DNA of 64,000 nt. It comes from Anaerocolumna aminovalerica. Its GTDB lineage: Bacteria > Bacillota > Clostridia > Lachnospirales > Lachnospiraceae. A program made the translations under genes and the position numbers. How positions within the stretch are numbered: the stretch's first letter is position 1; the number at the start of each line of letters is the position of its first letter. Under the pieces are notes generated by a model. That model worked only from the letters and a program-made list of their open reading frames with translations. It had not been told where the DNA came from and made no database searches. The stretch covers positions 23,820-87,819 of the forward strand of contig NZ_FOWD01000018.1 in the NCBI RefSeq assembly GCF_900115365.1, written 5' to 3'. Below, one piece after another: positions 17,029 through 27,912 of the stretch.

Positions 17029-18753
17029 TTATTTCAATATAACAATTGAATACTTAGGCATTGATACCACGCCCTCTGACATTGTAACTGCATTTCCATC
17101 CACTGATAAGTATCCCCTGATATTTAAATCTATAAGACCCGCTTCTTTTAATGAAATGTTGGCCGGTTCTGTATTAATATTATAAAGGATTACAATTTCA
17201 CTGCCCTTATACACCTTTTTAACTGCACTGATATCTTTTGTGCATAATTCTTCAATTACACTCATATCTCCTCTTGCAATCTCCGGATTCTCATTACGTA
17301 TTCTCACAGCCCTTTTATAATAGTTATAAAGGGATAGAGGATCTTTCATTTGCTCATCTACAGGAGGAAACTTCTGTTCTACAGTGTCTGCATTATCCGG
17401 GGGAGTAGTAATTCCCTGGGTATCTGTAACGGACCACTGCATAGGCAGACGTTTATTTTCATCTTTGGTTCCCATGCTATTCATACCAATCTCTTCTCCA
17501 TAATAGACATATGGGCTGCCATTCATAGTCAATAACATACCTGCTGACATTTTCATTTGATCTTCATCATTGACACATTGAGCAGATATTCTTGTGGTAT
17601 CATGGTTACTAATAAAAGGAGCATCAATATACGCAGGATTACCCCTGCTATATTTCTCATATAAACTAAGCAAAGTTTTAGCAAAACTTTTACCGGAAGA
17701 AGCACCTAATTTTCTGGCTGCGTTTGTAATTAATCCATTATGCTGGGAAAGGGGGAAGTTAAATAAACTTGGGATTCCGCTTTCATAATAAGCTGCTATA
17801 GCCGCCTCTTCCTCCCAGACTTCCGCAACAATATAGGCATCCTCTTTCACACTTTTTACATAGTCTGTAAACCACTTAAGAACTTCAATATTTCTTTCTT
17901 TTTCACCGGAATAATATTCTTTTGCCGCATCCAGACGGAATCCATCCACACCAAGGTCAATCCAGAATTTAGCCATATTCTCAATTTCTTTTCTGACATT
18001 TTCATTTTCCAATGCCAAATCCGGCATCTGATCCCAAAAAACACCCTCATAGTACCAATCAGAGGTTCCTGCCTTATAATATGTCTTACTGCCATTGTAA
18101 TCTTTCGTAAAATGATAGTATCCCACATAAGGGCATGTTTCTAAATCCGGTTCCTCTCCCTCTTTTAAACTTTCCAGATAAGAAACAGCTTCTATAAACC
18201 AGGGATGTTTTGAGGAGGTATGATTGAAAACAAAGTCAATAATTAAATGAATACCTCGTTTATGGCATTCTGAAACCAACTTTTTAAAATCCTCTAATGT
18301 TCCATACTGAGGATCAATATTGTAATAGTCCGTTACATCATATTTGTGATAGGTGGTGGAGGGCATAACAGGCATTAGCCAAATCCCGTTAAAGCCCAGA
18401 TCTGAATCTGTTGCATCATTACCATCATTAATATAGTCTAATTTGGATATAACACCGTTAATGTCTCCAATGCCGTCACCGTTGCTGTCATAAAAAGAGT
18501 AAACGAATATTTCATAAAAATTGCGATAGTTATCATCGATTATATTTAAATCCTGTACGTAATCATAAGGAACAACCTCTGCCTTAGTATCGTCCTGTGA
18601 CATTTCCACTTCCGGTGTGATTTCATCCTTCTTTTCCTTTTGGCTTTCCTCCTGACTTAAGTCAGGGGAATTATTTATGTCAGTTTTTTTACACCCACTT
18701 GCTGCCAAAACTACAATCATAAGACAGCTTATTAATAAAGTTCTCTTCCTCAT
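17029..18753 (-). CDS. alpha-amylase lipoprotein (GH13)
   Basis: 574 aa. Signal peptide with lipobox LAASGC, mature N-terminal Cys near 21, then an acidic linker (about 22-70) and a GH13 barrel: IIDFVFNHTSSKHPW, GFRLDAAKEY (nucleophile Asp), IVAEVWEE (acid/base Glu) and FISNHDTTRI. The sequence resembles GH13_36 enzymes of intermediate amylase/neopullulanase type. As a lipoprotein it would sit on the outer face of the membrane and cut maltodextrins next to the importer. It is 77 bases downstream of the pullulanase gene. Confidence 0.9.
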   Translation of the reverse strand: MRKRTLLISCLMIVVLAASGCKKTDINNSPDLSQEESQKEKKDEITPEVEMSQDDTKAEVVPYDYVQDLNIIDDNYRNFYEIFVYSFYDSNGDGIGDINGVISKLDYINDGNDATDSDLGFNGIWLMPVMPSTTYHKYDVTDYYNIDPQYGTLEDFKKLVSECHKRGIHLIIDFVFNHTSSKHPWFIEAVSYLESLKEGEEPDLETCPYVGYYHFTKDYNGSKTYYKAGTSDWYYEGVFWDQMPDLALENENVRKEIENMAKFWIDLGVDGFRLDAAKEYYSGEKERNIEVLKWFTDYVKSVKEDAYIVAEVWEEEAAIAAYYESGIPSLFNFPLSQHNGLITNAARKLGASSGKSFAKTLLSLYEKYSRGNPAYIDAPFISNHDTTRISAQCVNDEDQMKMSAGMLLTMNGSPYVYYGEEIGMNSMGTKDENKRLPMQWSVTDTQGITTPPDNADTVEQKFPPVDEQMKDPLSLYNYYKRAVRIRNENPEIARGDMSVIEELCTKDISAVKKVYKGSEIVILYNINTEPANISLKEAGLIDLNIRGYLSVDGNAVTMSEGVVSMPKYSIVILK

Positions 18754-18830
18754 ACCAATCCTCCAGCTTTAATGACTTCCTTTTATAAAAAGAAGTACTG
18801 AAATGAGAGCTTTACAGTACTTCTTTCTAC

Positions 18831-21662
18831 TTATTTTATTTTCTTCTTTCTCATCAATAGGAATGCTGCCGCTATCACCGCTGCTACAGTCAGTCCGATT
18901 GTTGCAAACACAATCACTTTATTGTTCTGTCCATCTTTAGACCTAGAAGTATTTGCTTCCTGTGTCTGCCCATTATCAGCGTTATCTTCAGGAGTGTCTG
19001 CTTTCTTATCCTCCTGTACCAATACCATTGTGGATATAGGCTCTACCGTAATAGTTCCTCCCTTTACGGTCTCAAGAATTTCTGTTCCGGCCTGCTGGCC
19101 TTTTACATAAACATTCCAATCTCCCTCTGGTATTGTAATGGCGGAAGTTTCTTTATTGGCATTATAGATAACACATAATGACTTTGCTGTTTCGCCATTC
19201 GGGGAATTATCTATAGTATAACCAACTACATTAGGCTCCAGGCCTTCTAAAAATTTGAGATTCTCCTGAATATCTGCTGTTTTTGTCATTCGAAGAGCAC
19301 TATGGGCTTTTCTAAATGCAATGAGGCCCTTATAGTAGTTAAATACTTCTTTATTCTTAGTTAATGTATCCCACTTTAAACTATTTACAGAATCCGGTGA
19401 GTTGTAACTGTTATCAACAAAGGAAGTACCATCATCGGAAGGTTTACTTCTTAAGAATTCTTCACCTGCCTGGAAGAAAGGAATACCTTGGGATGTCAGT
19501 ACAATAGCACCGGATAAAAGATTCATTTTAATCCGGTCTTCCTCTGAATCAGTTTCATTGGATATGGCTAGTTTATCCCAAAGAGTATTATTATCATGAG
19601 CAGATGCATAATTAATTGTCTGGGTTGGTTCTTTCGCCCACCAGGTATCAGAATAGTTAACTAAATCATAATCAATCTGGCTGTTTTCAGTAGAAGCCAC
19701 TACACCAAATTTAATTGTCTCTTCCATTCCTGTTTTACCATTCACAAAGCCCTGGTCCATATCTTCAAAAACACTACCTTTAATACCATCCCTGATATCA
19801 TCACTAAAGGCTCCTATATAAGCATCAAGAGAAGATACGTTGGCTTTTAATGCCTTCTCTTCATCAGGTAAAGGTGAACCACCTGCGGTCCAGCCTTCTC
19901 CGTATATCACTATGGTAGGATCCACCTCATTCAAGGCTTTTCTAACTTCGTTCATAGTTTGAATATCATGAATACCCATTAAATCAAAGCGAAAACCATC
20001 AACATGATATTCCTTTGCCCAATATACTACGGAGTCAACAATGTATTTACGCACCATGGCACGTTCGGAAGCAGTTTCATTGCCACAAGCAGAAGCATTT
20101 GAAAAGGTACCGTCTTCATTCATTCTATAGTAATAATTCGGAACCACTTTATTTAAGTTAGAATCCACACTTGATGAAGTATGATTATAAACCACATCCA
20201 TAATTACACGTATTCCGTTTTTATGTAAGGATTGAACCATCTGTTTATATTCATTAATTCTTACTTCACCATGCTCCGGATCTGTGGAATAGGAACCCTC
20301 TGGTACATTATAGTTCTCCGGGTCATATCCCCAGTTAAATTGATTATCTTCCGGTTTTGATTCATCCACACTGGCATAATCAAAAGAAGGAAGCAAGTGT
20401 ACATGAGTAATACCTAAGTCAACCAGATAATCCATACCTGTTTTTTCGCCAGTGGAGGACTTAGTACCAGTTTCCGTAAATGCTAAATATTTTCCCTTGT
20501 TCTGCATCCCTGAACTTTTATCGATGGAAAAATCTCTTATATGCAATTCGTAAATAATAGAATCCGTGGGACTAACCAATGCTGGTTTCTCATCCTGTAA
20601 GAATCCATCTGGATCGGTTGAATCTAAATCAATAACCATTCCCCGCTTTCCATTTACGCCTGCTGCTCTGGCATAAGGGTCTACTGCCTCTTTCGTCACA
20701 CCATCTACAGTAACGGAATAGGTATAGTAAACGCCGTCTAAATCTCCTGGTTTCTCAGTAACCCAAGTCCCCTTTACATCTTTGGTCATTGCTATATTTT
20801 CAATATTATTATCTCCTGATCCCTCAGAATATAAATTAAGTACTACATCTGAGGCGGTTGGAGCCCAAAGACGAAATGCCGTCTTGTCTTTAGACCAGAT
20901 TGCTCCAAGGTCATTTCCTTCATAAGTGAAGGCTTCTTCAAATTCAGCAGTTGAGAATACCTTAGTATTAGAGATAGACATTTCACCATACCCCTCAAAT
21001 GCCAGTGTGTAGTTTTTTAACAAATCCAGCTCAGTGGACATGGTAACCCTTGCCCCTAATGCTTCTTTTCCTTTTTCCGATGAAATCTTATTAATGGCAT
21101 AGGTCTTGCCATCAGCATCTTTTACTGTTATTTTTGATTTAATATCCGCTGCCGTACTGTCAAAGGCAGTGGATACTTTAAAGTCAATTGTAGTAGAATT
21201 TTCAATTGCTGCTTCCTTAATTTTGGGTGCCAAACTCATATCCTCCTGGGTATAGCCAAACTCTATCTCGTCCTGAACAACATAAATGTCAATTATGCCA
21301 TTCTTTGCTTTTTTAATATCTATAAATCTGTCACTCTCCACATCTTTCATATCCCATTCATTGGTACTGGTAGAATGACGTACAATAAATCCAACCTGAG
21401 TGGTGTCATCTTCAACAGCCAGGGTATAGGTTGCTACCTTGCCAAATTTATCTTCTCCGGTAAATTCATAGGCGGCACCTTCTTTGCCATCAAGCCAGGA
21501 CCAAATATTCCAGCCCTCATAATCTTCGCCGGATCGATGATAATGGACATTAATTGTCAACTCCTGCGCCGCCTTTACAAGGTAAGCCGGCTGGTAAGAA
21601 CCCAGAATTGTAAAAACTATAAGGATAATTGCTGTGAATAGTGCCTTAATTCTTTTATGCAT
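18831..21662 (-). CDS. pulA: cell-surface type I pullulanase (GH13_14)
   Basis: 943 aa. Signal peptide (about 1-32), CBM41-like starch-binding domain (about 35-125, with NVHYHRSGEDYEGWNIWSW), a beta linker domain, CBM48 (about 240-330), and the catalytic barrel. The pullulanase hallmark NWGYDP is present, as are VMDVVYNHTSS, GFRFDLMGIHD (nucleophile), IYGEGWTAGG (acid/base) and SAHDNNTLWDKL. A polar, Asn/Gln-rich linker then leads to a C-terminal TM helix and KKKIK tail, so it is membrane-anchored rather than LPXTG-linked. It debranches starch and pullulan outside the cell. Confidence 0.95.
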   Translation of the reverse strand: MHKRIKALFTAIILIVFTILGSYQPAYLVKAAQELTINVHYHRSGEDYEGWNIWSWLDGKEGAAYEFTGEDKFGKVATYTLAVEDDTTQVGFIVRHSTSTNEWDMKDVESDRFIDIKKAKNGIIDIYVVQDEIEFGYTQEDMSLAPKIKEAAIENSTTIDFKVSTAFDSTAADIKSKITVKDADGKTYAINKISSEKGKEALGARVTMSTELDLLKNYTLAFEGYGEMSISNTKVFSTAEFEEAFTYEGNDLGAIWSKDKTAFRLWAPTASDVVLNLYSEGSGDNNIENIAMTKDVKGTWVTEKPGDLDGVYYTYSVTVDGVTKEAVDPYARAAGVNGKRGMVIDLDSTDPDGFLQDEKPALVSPTDSIIYELHIRDFSIDKSSGMQNKGKYLAFTETGTKSSTGEKTGMDYLVDLGITHVHLLPSFDYASVDESKPEDNQFNWGYDPENYNVPEGSYSTDPEHGEVRINEYKQMVQSLHKNGIRVIMDVVYNHTSSSVDSNLNKVVPNYYYRMNEDGTFSNASACGNETASERAMVRKYIVDSVVYWAKEYHVDGFRFDLMGIHDIQTMNEVRKALNEVDPTIVIYGEGWTAGGSPLPDEEKALKANVSSLDAYIGAFSDDIRDGIKGSVFEDMDQGFVNGKTGMEETIKFGVVASTENSQIDYDLVNYSDTWWAKEPTQTINYASAHDNNTLWDKLAISNETDSEEDRIKMNLLSGAIVLTSQGIPFFQAGEEFLRSKPSDDGTSFVDNSYNSPDSVNSLKWDTLTKNKEVFNYYKGLIAFRKAHSALRMTKTADIQENLKFLEGLEPNVVGYTIDNSPNGETAKSLCVIYNANKETSAITIPEGDWNVYVKGQQAGTEILETVKGGTITVEPISTMVLVQEDKKADTPEDNADNGQTQEANTSRSKDGQNNKVIVFATIGLTVAAVIAAAFLLMRKKKIK

Positions 21663-21702
21663 TTAAAATCCCCCTCTACTGTGCTAGTGGCCATAAGAAG
21701 AT

Positions 21703-22575
21703 TTAACCCTTTACCGCACCTGATACACCTTCTACGTAGAATCTTTGTATAATTAAGAAGAGAATTGCAATTGGAATGGATATTAATACACAGCCTGCAA
21801 AGAACTGAGTATAATAATATTCAACAAACTCTTTCTCTAACATGGTCCATAAACCAATGGCAATGGTATAGTATTTTCTATCCTGACCAAGAATAACTTT
21901 TGCAAAAATGTAATCTACCCAAGGTGCCATAAAAGAATTCAAAATAGTTATTACAATAATGGGCTTTGATAAAGGTATTGTGATTTTACGAAATACATCC
22001 CATTTCGTTGCTCCATCAATAAATGCAGCTTCGTCAATGGTTTTGGGTATAGTATCAAAAAAACCTTTTGCCACAAGGAAACCTAACCCTGCACCACCCG
22101 AATATACCATGACCAGTGCTACTAATTTAAGAGGTCCTGCTTCCAGCATACCAAACCCCTTTAATATAAAGTAAATCGCATACATGGACATAAATCCAGG
22201 GAACATTCCTAAAATCATGGCAATATTTAAAAATTTCTTACGCATTTTAAACCTTAATCTTGACATAACATAGGACACACATAATACAAAAAATGCAGAG
22301 AAAAGGCAGGTAAAAATAGCTACAATCAGAGTATTGGTAAACCATCTGCCAAATGTTAAACTGCTTGCTTGGTCAAAAAGCTTTTTGTAATTATCCAGTG
22401 TATAAGCTCTGGGGAAAATATAGCTTTTATATTGTCCGGCTTCTTTACGAAATGAAGTTAATATTACAAAGAAGATAGGTAAAACCCATATAAATCCAAG
22501 AATGGATAAAAACACATGAACAATCGTATTGGTAATAAATTGTCTCATTTTCATAGAAGTTTTTTGTCTCTTCAT
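21703..22575 (-). CDS. malG: maltodextrin ABC transporter permease, MalG type
   Basis: 290 aa, six TM helices. The EAA loop reads DEAAFIDGATKWDVFRKITIPLSKP, where the G at the usual spacing contacts the ATPase. The C-terminus FYVEGVSGAVKG is the standard MalG ending. It pairs with MalF (22575-23969); stop and start codons touch or overlap by one base. No MalK/MsmX ATPase gene lies in the window, so the complex must use a shared ATPase from elsewhere, as in Bacillus and Streptococcus. Confidence 0.93.
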   Translation of the reverse strand: MKRQKTSMKMRQFITNTIVHVFLSILGFIWVLPIFFVILTSFRKEAGQYKSYIFPRAYTLDNYKKLFDQASSLTFGRWFTNTLIVAIFTCLFSAFFVLCVSYVMSRLRFKMRKKFLNIAMILGMFPGFMSMYAIYFILKGFGMLEAGPLKLVALVMVYSGGAGLGFLVAKGFFDTIPKTIDEAAFIDGATKWDVFRKITIPLSKPIIVITILNSFMAPWVDYIFAKVILGQDRKYYTIAIGLWTMLEKEFVEYYYTQFFAGCVLISIPIAILFLIIQRFYVEGVSGAVKG

Positions 22576-23969
22576 TATTGGAATGCCTCCTCATCTTTAT
22601 AAGAACCCGTATGACGATAGGTTAATAATGTTAAAGTTGCCATTATAATAAATACCAAAATACTGATAACGGCACCAAGGTTGTAGTCTTTATTTGTAAT
22701 TGTCAGTTTATATAACCAGGTAACTAACAAATCTGTTTTTCCAGCATAATAGTAATCAATCGCTTCAGGACCGCCTCCTGACAACAGGAATATAACGTTA
22801 AAGTTATTAATATTACCAGCAAAAGCGGTAATTAAAGTTGGTGTAGTAACAAACAACATATAAGGTAACGTAATTTTAAAATAAGTAACAAAAGCATTGG
22901 CACCATCTACTTTTGCCGCTTCATACAATTCTTTCGGTATGTTCTGTAAAATGCCTGTGGTTGTTAGCATAGTAAAAGGTACGCCAATCCAAATATTAAT
23001 ACAGATAATTGTTATCTTAGCCAGTGTGGGATCTGTAAAAAATGGTATGGACTGAGTGGCACCGATTACTCCAATGCTTCGTAGCATAACATTAACAGGA
23101 CCATTGGCATTAAAAATTGTTCTCATGGTAAGTAAAGATACAAATTGAGGCACTGCAATAGACAATACAAAGATAAATCTCCAGAACCCTTTAAATCTGG
23201 TACCTTTACGATTAATAAGCATCGCTAATAGCATTCCTAAAATATAACAGGAAAAGGTAGCAAAAATTGCCCAAATAAATGTCCAGCTAAGAACCGGCCA
23301 AAATGTACTGGATAATTTACTGCCTTTTGCAAACATGGCTATAAAATTATCAAATCCTACCCAGCCAAATAAATTACCCGGCGGCTGATGATTTCTATCA
23401 TAGCTTGTAAATGCTATTAAAGCCATAAAAACCAGGGGAACTATAGTAAAGCATAATATTCCTATAATTGGGGCAAATAATAAAGTCTTGTGAAGATTTT
23501 GTTCTAGTAAAGAGCTCAGATCATCTTTAAATGTTGGAACAGGTTTTCCCTGTTCTGCTTTTTTCTGATTATCATATGCACTCTTTACAGAGGTTCTTAA
23601 AAACAAAATAAAGCCAAGAGTTAGAAATATGGTAATTACACCATATAGCAGGCACAACATGGAATTATCCCCTGTTACATACTCATAAATCTGCTTCGCT
23701 TCATTAAAAACCTCCTCCTGTACTTTAGTTCCTAATGTTATAAAGTTTTTAATTGAATCTAAACCAAAACTTATCATGTAATAAATATAAGCAATTTCCA
23801 CGGACAACATAATTATTCCGCGGATAATCTGTTTATGAAGAAGATTGCCTAAACCAAATATTACTGCAGACAGTTTAGTAATTCCATTTCCTTGTATAAA
23901 AGCAGTTCCAAATCCTACATCACGTATTGAAGTATTCATTTTAGAACTCTTTTTCTTTTTGCCAGCCAT
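22575..23969 (-). CDS. malF: maltodextrin ABC transporter permease, MalF type
   Basis: 464 aa from the ATG at 23969, which follows AAAAGGAG by seven bases; a longer open frame to 24029 has no such site and overlaps a hairpin. After a Lys-rich start come two extra N-terminal TM segments and a DUF-like leader region, then the core with EAAKVDGANAFVTYFKITLPYM as the EAA loop. It forms the channel with MalG. The long N-terminus agrees with MalF proteins of Firmicutes. Confidence 0.92.
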   Translation of the reverse strand: MAGKKKKSSKMNTSIRDVGFGTAFIQGNGITKLSAVIFGLGNLLHKQIIRGIIMLSVEIAYIYYMISFGLDSIKNFITLGTKVQEEVFNEAKQIYEYVTGDNSMLCLLYGVITIFLTLGFILFLRTSVKSAYDNQKKAEQGKPVPTFKDDLSSLLEQNLHKTLLFAPIIGILCFTIVPLVFMALIAFTSYDRNHQPPGNLFGWVGFDNFIAMFAKGSKLSSTFWPVLSWTFIWAIFATFSCYILGMLLAMLINRKGTRFKGFWRFIFVLSIAVPQFVSLLTMRTIFNANGPVNVMLRSIGVIGATQSIPFFTDPTLAKITIICINIWIGVPFTMLTTTGILQNIPKELYEAAKVDGANAFVTYFKITLPYMLFVTTPTLITAFAGNINNFNVIFLLSGGGPEAIDYYYAGKTDLLVTWLYKLTITNKDYNLGAVISILVFIIMATLTLLTYRHTGSYKDEEAFQ

Positions 23970-23996
23970 AATCCAACTCCTTTTCTTAAGATAGAA

Positions 23997-24084
23997 GGGG
24001 AGCTGCAGGTTATTGGCAGCCTCCCCCATTTACAATATATTCCTTTCAAACAGCAGCATTTCAGCAGGAGCTTGAACTCCTGCT
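23997..24084 (-). terminator. two hairpins between malE and malF
   Basis: Within the 195-base gap after malE lie AGCAGGAG/CTCCTGCT at 24063-24084 and a stronger GGGGAG-GCTGC / GCAGCTCCCC at 23997-24027, the latter followed on the minus strand by TTCTATCTT. Such structures commonly allow the binding-protein mRNA to accumulate over the permease mRNA. Confidence 0.6.
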
Positions 24085-24164
24085 AAAACAGGCAAGTTTG
24101 CTTCTCTGATGAGGTTAAATCATTATTGTAAATTTCATTCTGATCTTTATAATTGTATACTGTT

Positions 24165-25460
24165 TTATTCTACCTTTAATGTAGAAACAAAAGTATCTAG
24201 TTTTTGTTGTACATTATCTTTATTTAGCTCACCACTTCTGATTTCAGTAGCAATACCACCTGCATTTGCCCAATATCTTGAACTGAATTCTGCAGATGTA
24301 GGTTGCATTATGGAAGCAGTATTAGCTTCTTCTACAATAACTTTAGCTACTTCGTCTGCCTGAACTGCTGCTGATCCACCAGCTTTAAGGTTTGTTGGAA
24401 CCTGACCGGTTTCTTCAAAACGTTGTAACTGCATTTCTTCACTTCCTAGATATGCAGCAAAAGCTACTGCTACAGCGGGATTAGCTGCATGAGAGTTAAC
24501 ACCGATTGCTTTTGAACCGTAGAAACCTTTTAACTGATAATCATTTCCATCTGGATTAAATGTAGGAATTACTGCTAATCCTAAGTCATCCCCTAAAGCT
24601 TCTTTGTATAAGTTATAGTTCCAGGAACCATCAAACCAAGCACCAATTCTATGATCCGCTGCTAATTCAGATAAGGAAATTTCACCATCATAAGCTGTTT
24701 TCGGATTATTAATTAAGTCTATTAAATAATTTGTTACAGCAACACCTGTTTCATTGTTCCAGTTTGCACCTGCTGCAAAATCAGTCTGGCTTTCCCCATA
24801 GATTGTTAAACCGGCGCCATAATACCAAGCACCTAATTTCCAGCCACCTGCTGATTCAAAATAGAAATTGTATACATTTTCAGGAGTTTCTTTTGCCATA
24901 ATGCTTTCAATAGATTTAATATCATCTTCATTTAAAAGTGTTTTATCATAGTACATAAAAAATGTATTATGTGTAAAAGGAATTGCATAAATAGCATCAT
25001 CTACTTTTACTGTATTAACAACGGATTCCGCCATAGTTGATTTAACCATTTCTTCTGTAGAACCGCCAAGTCTTGCAATTGCACCTGCATTTACAAGTTC
25101 ATTTAATTGATCGTTAGCAAAGAAAAATACATCCCCTGCTGCTCCAACATCTTTTAAAATTTCATCTTTTGCTGTGTCTTCACCCTGTGTTTCAACAGTA
25201 AATGTAATATTCCATTCTGGATGTAATGCCTGGAAGGATTTTGTCATGGAATCCATTGTTCCATCCTTGATTTGGTTTTCAGGTGCCCAAACCTTTAAAG
25301 TAACATCCTCTGCTTTTGTAGGTTCTTCCGTTTGACCAGGAGTCTGTGTTGTTTCTGCTTTGTTGTTATCAGTTGTTGGGTTTTCCGTTTTTTTACCACA
25401 GCCAACTAAAGATGCTACTAATGTGGTAACCATAATTAGACCAAAAAGTTTCTTTTTCAT
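24165..25460 (-). CDS. malE: maltodextrin-binding lipoprotein, MalE type
   Basis: 431 aa. Signal peptide with lipobox SLVGC (Cys near 21) and a Thr/Glu-rich linker, then a family 1 solute-binding fold with KVWAPENQIKDGTMDSMTKS at the start, FFFANDQLNEL and a PFTHNTFFMYYDKTLL segment typical of MalE/MdxE. It feeds linear maltodextrins to MalFG. As first gene of the importer operon it is preceded by a 181-base region with several AAAACA-type boxes. Confidence 0.93.
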   Translation of the reverse strand: MKKKLFGLIMVTTLVASLVGCGKKTENPTTDNNKAETTQTPGQTEEPTKAEDVTLKVWAPENQIKDGTMDSMTKSFQALHPEWNITFTVETQGEDTAKDEILKDVGAAGDVFFFANDQLNELVNAGAIARLGGSTEEMVKSTMAESVVNTVKVDDAIYAIPFTHNTFFMYYDKTLLNEDDIKSIESIMAKETPENVYNFYFESAGGWKLGAWYYGAGLTIYGESQTDFAAGANWNNETGVAVTNYLIDLINNPKTAYDGEISLSELAADHRIGAWFDGSWNYNLYKEALGDDLGLAVIPTFNPDGNDYQLKGFYGSKAIGVNSHAANPAVAVAFAAYLGSEEMQLQRFEETGQVPTNLKAGGSAAVQADEVAKVIVEEANTASIMQPTSAEFSSRYWANAGGIATEIRSGELNKDNVQQKLDTFVSTLKVE

Positions 25461-25641
25461 AAATTTACCTCTCCTTTAAATTTTTTTGATTCATTGAGAT
25501 GACTTTTGTCACAGCCTTTATCATAAAATGCCCTAAACAAATATGTTCCTTCCAAAACATGTTTTACCAATAGCACATTATTGCTAAAACACATTTTAAA
25601 CATAATATGTTTTTACATTTTACTTCATTAATTAGTGAATA
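25461..25641 (-). promoter_or_regulatory. malEFG promoter region with A/T-rich palindromes
   Basis: Contains the perfect palindrome AAAACATGTTTT at 25554-25565, and the weaker AAAACACATTTT near 25584 and AAACAT-AAT-ATGTTT near 25597. The LacI operator GGAAAACGGTTTCC found at 31375 and 32434 is absent. The ribosome site AAAGGAGAGG precedes the malE ATG. I could not fix a -35/-10 pair. Confidence 0.45.
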
Positions 25642-27891
25642 CTATACATTCCATATATCCCGATTGTACTCTAAAATAGTTCTGTCAGAAGAGAAGAATC
25701 CTGCTCTGCTGATGTTTTCTAACATCATTTTTGACCATTTTTCCCTATCTTCATAATCTGCTAGTATCTCTTCTTTTTTCTGCATGTACTCTTTAATATC
25801 TAACAAGGTCATAAACCAGTCTTTATTAATTAACTCATTGTGCAAGCGTTCTAAATTCTCTTTTTTACCGATTTTCATTAAGGTATCACTTACAATAAAG
25901 TCAACCATCTGACGGATTTCTTTATCTTTATTGTAGTAGTCTTTAGAAACATAATCTCTGTTTTCATAATGTGAAATTACTTCTTCACTGGACTTACCAA
26001 AGATGTAAATGTTATCTTCACCAACCAATTCTGCAATCTCTACGTTTGCACCATCCATAGTTCCTAATGTAATAGCACCGTTAAGCATGAATTTCATATT
26101 GCCGGTACCACTGGCTTCCTTTGAAGCCAAAGAGATTTGTTCTGATATATCACATGCAGGAATTAATTTTTCAGCTAGTGTTACGTTATAATTTTCCACC
26201 ATAACTACTTTAAGATAAGGATTTACTTCTTTGTCATTATTTATCAATTCCTGAAGACATAAAATCAAATGGATAATGTCTTTGGCAATAATATAAGCAG
26301 GGGCTGCCTTTGCTCCGAATATTAATGTAATTGGTGTTGTAGGTATTTTGCCATTCTTAATTTCTAGATATTTATGAATGATATATAAAGCATTCATTTG
26401 CTGTCTCTTATATTCATGCAAACGTTTAATCTGAATATCAAAAATAGAATTTTCGTCAACTTCAATACCCTGATTCTTAAACAAATATTCTTTTAATGCT
26501 ACTTTATTTCTATGCTTAATATCAAGTAAGGTATTTAAAACATTGGCATCTTCTTTAAAGTCTAAAAGTCTTTCCAGTTGGTCAGCATCCTTTTTAAACC
26601 CATCACCGATTAAATCCGTTAAAAATGCAGCTAAGTCATAATTACAATGTAATAACCAGCGGCGGAATGTAATTCCATTGGTTTTATTATTAAATTTTTC
26701 AGGATAGATCTTATAAAAATTATTTAGTTCATTCTGTTTTAAGATATCCGTGTGAAGTGCCGCAACACCATTTACACTAAAGCCATAGTGTATATCAATA
26801 TGTGCCATATGCACCCTTTCCTGGTTATCTATAATTGCTACCGTAGGATCGTCAAATTTTCTTCTCACTTTATTATCTAATACTTCGATAATAGGAAGTA
26901 AATGAGGTACTACCTTTTTCAAATATTTAATAGGCCATTTTTCTAAGGCTTCTGATAAAATAGTATGGTTGGTATAAGCACAAGTTTTAGAAACAATATC
27001 AATTGCTTCATCCATTTCAATGCCACGCTCCATAAGCAGGCGGATTAATTCCGGTATTACCATAGTGGGATGGGTGTCATTAATCTGAATTACTGCATAA
27101 TCATATAAGTCATGTAAATTACTTCCCTTAAGGATACATTCTTCTAAAATCATCTGTGCAGCGTTGCTTACCATAAAATACTGCTGATAAATTCTTAAAA
27201 GTTCGCCTTTTTCATCACTGTCATCAGGATATAAGAATAACGTAAGGTTTTTTTCAATATCTGATTTTTCAAAGGAAATTCCGTCTTTTACTATGGATTC
27301 ATCAACTGTTTCTATATCAAATAAATGCAGCCAGTTGGTACGATTATCATAACCTGTAACTGCTATATCATATAGCTTTGATTTTACTGTAAAATCCTTA
27401 AAATTTACCCTATAAGACTTATCTCTCTTTATAAGCCAACTATCATCTGTAATCCATGGATTAATGGTTTCTTTCTGAAGATTTTCTTCAAATACCTGCT
27501 TAAATAATCCAAAATGATAGTTTAACCCAATACCATCTCCATTAAGCCCAAGTGATGCAATAGAATCCAGAAAGCATGCTGCTAACCTTCCAAGACCGCC
27601 ATTTCCCAGAGAGGGCTCCAGTTCAATATTCTCAACTTCTGTAATGGATTTACCGCTCTGTTTTAATTCTTCTCTTATTTCATCATAAATCCCTAAATTT
27701 ATCAGATTATTGGATAATAACTTACCGATTAAAAATTCTGCTGAAATATAGTAAATCTTTTTATTGGTATCTTTTATATATTTTTTTTCAGCCATTTCTT
27801 TTGTCATTTCCAATAGGCCGAAATATATCTCTTCATTACTGCATTCCTTAAGAGTCTTATTATATTTTTTTTGTAATATCTCTGCTAACAT
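25642..27891 (-). CDS. malP: glycogen/maltodextrin phosphorylase (GT35)
   Basis: 749 aa. It shows the conserved [20 protein letters not shown] and the PLP site [19 protein letters not shown], where the Lys carries pyridoxal phosphate. The short N-terminus and overall length fit the maltodextrin phosphorylase class lacking allosteric extensions. It would convert linear dextrins and phosphate to glucose-1-phosphate. It is 21 bases after malQ and clearly in the same transcription unit. Confidence 0.93.
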   Translation of the reverse strand: MLAEILQKKYNKTLKECSNEEIYFGLLEMTKEMAEKKYIKDTNKKIYYISAEFLIGKLLSNNLINLGIYDEIREELKQSGKSITEVENIELEPSLGNGGLGRLAACFLDSIASLGLNGDGIGLNYHFGLFKQVFEENLQKETINPWITDDSWLIKRDKSYRVNFKDFTVKSKLYDIAVTGYDNRTNWLHLFDIETVDESIVKDGISFEKSDIEKNLTLFLYPDDSDEKGELLRIYQQYFMVSNAAQMILEECILKGSNLHDLYDYAVIQINDTHPTMVIPELIRLLMERGIEMDEAIDIVSKTCAYTNHTILSEALEKWPIKYLKKVVPHLLPIIEVLDNKVRRKFDDPTVAIIDNQERVHMAHIDIHYGFSVNGVAALHTDILKQNELNNFYKIYPEKFNNKTNGITFRRWLLHCNYDLAAFLTDLIGDGFKKDADQLERLLDFKEDANVLNTLLDIKHRNKVALKEYLFKNQGIEVDENSIFDIQIKRLHEYKRQQMNALYIIHKYLEIKNGKIPTTPITLIFGAKAAPAYIIAKDIIHLILCLQELINNDKEVNPYLKVVMVENYNVTLAEKLIPACDISEQISLASKEASGTGNMKFMLNGAITLGTMDGANVEIAELVGEDNIYIFGKSSEEVISHYENRDYVSKDYYNKDKEIRQMVDFIVSDTLMKIGKKENLERLHNELINKDWFMTLLDIKEYMQKKEEILADYEDREKWSKMMLENISRAGFFSSDRTILEYNRDIWNV

Positions 27892-27912
27892 TCCTGCTCC
27901 TTCCTTATGCCA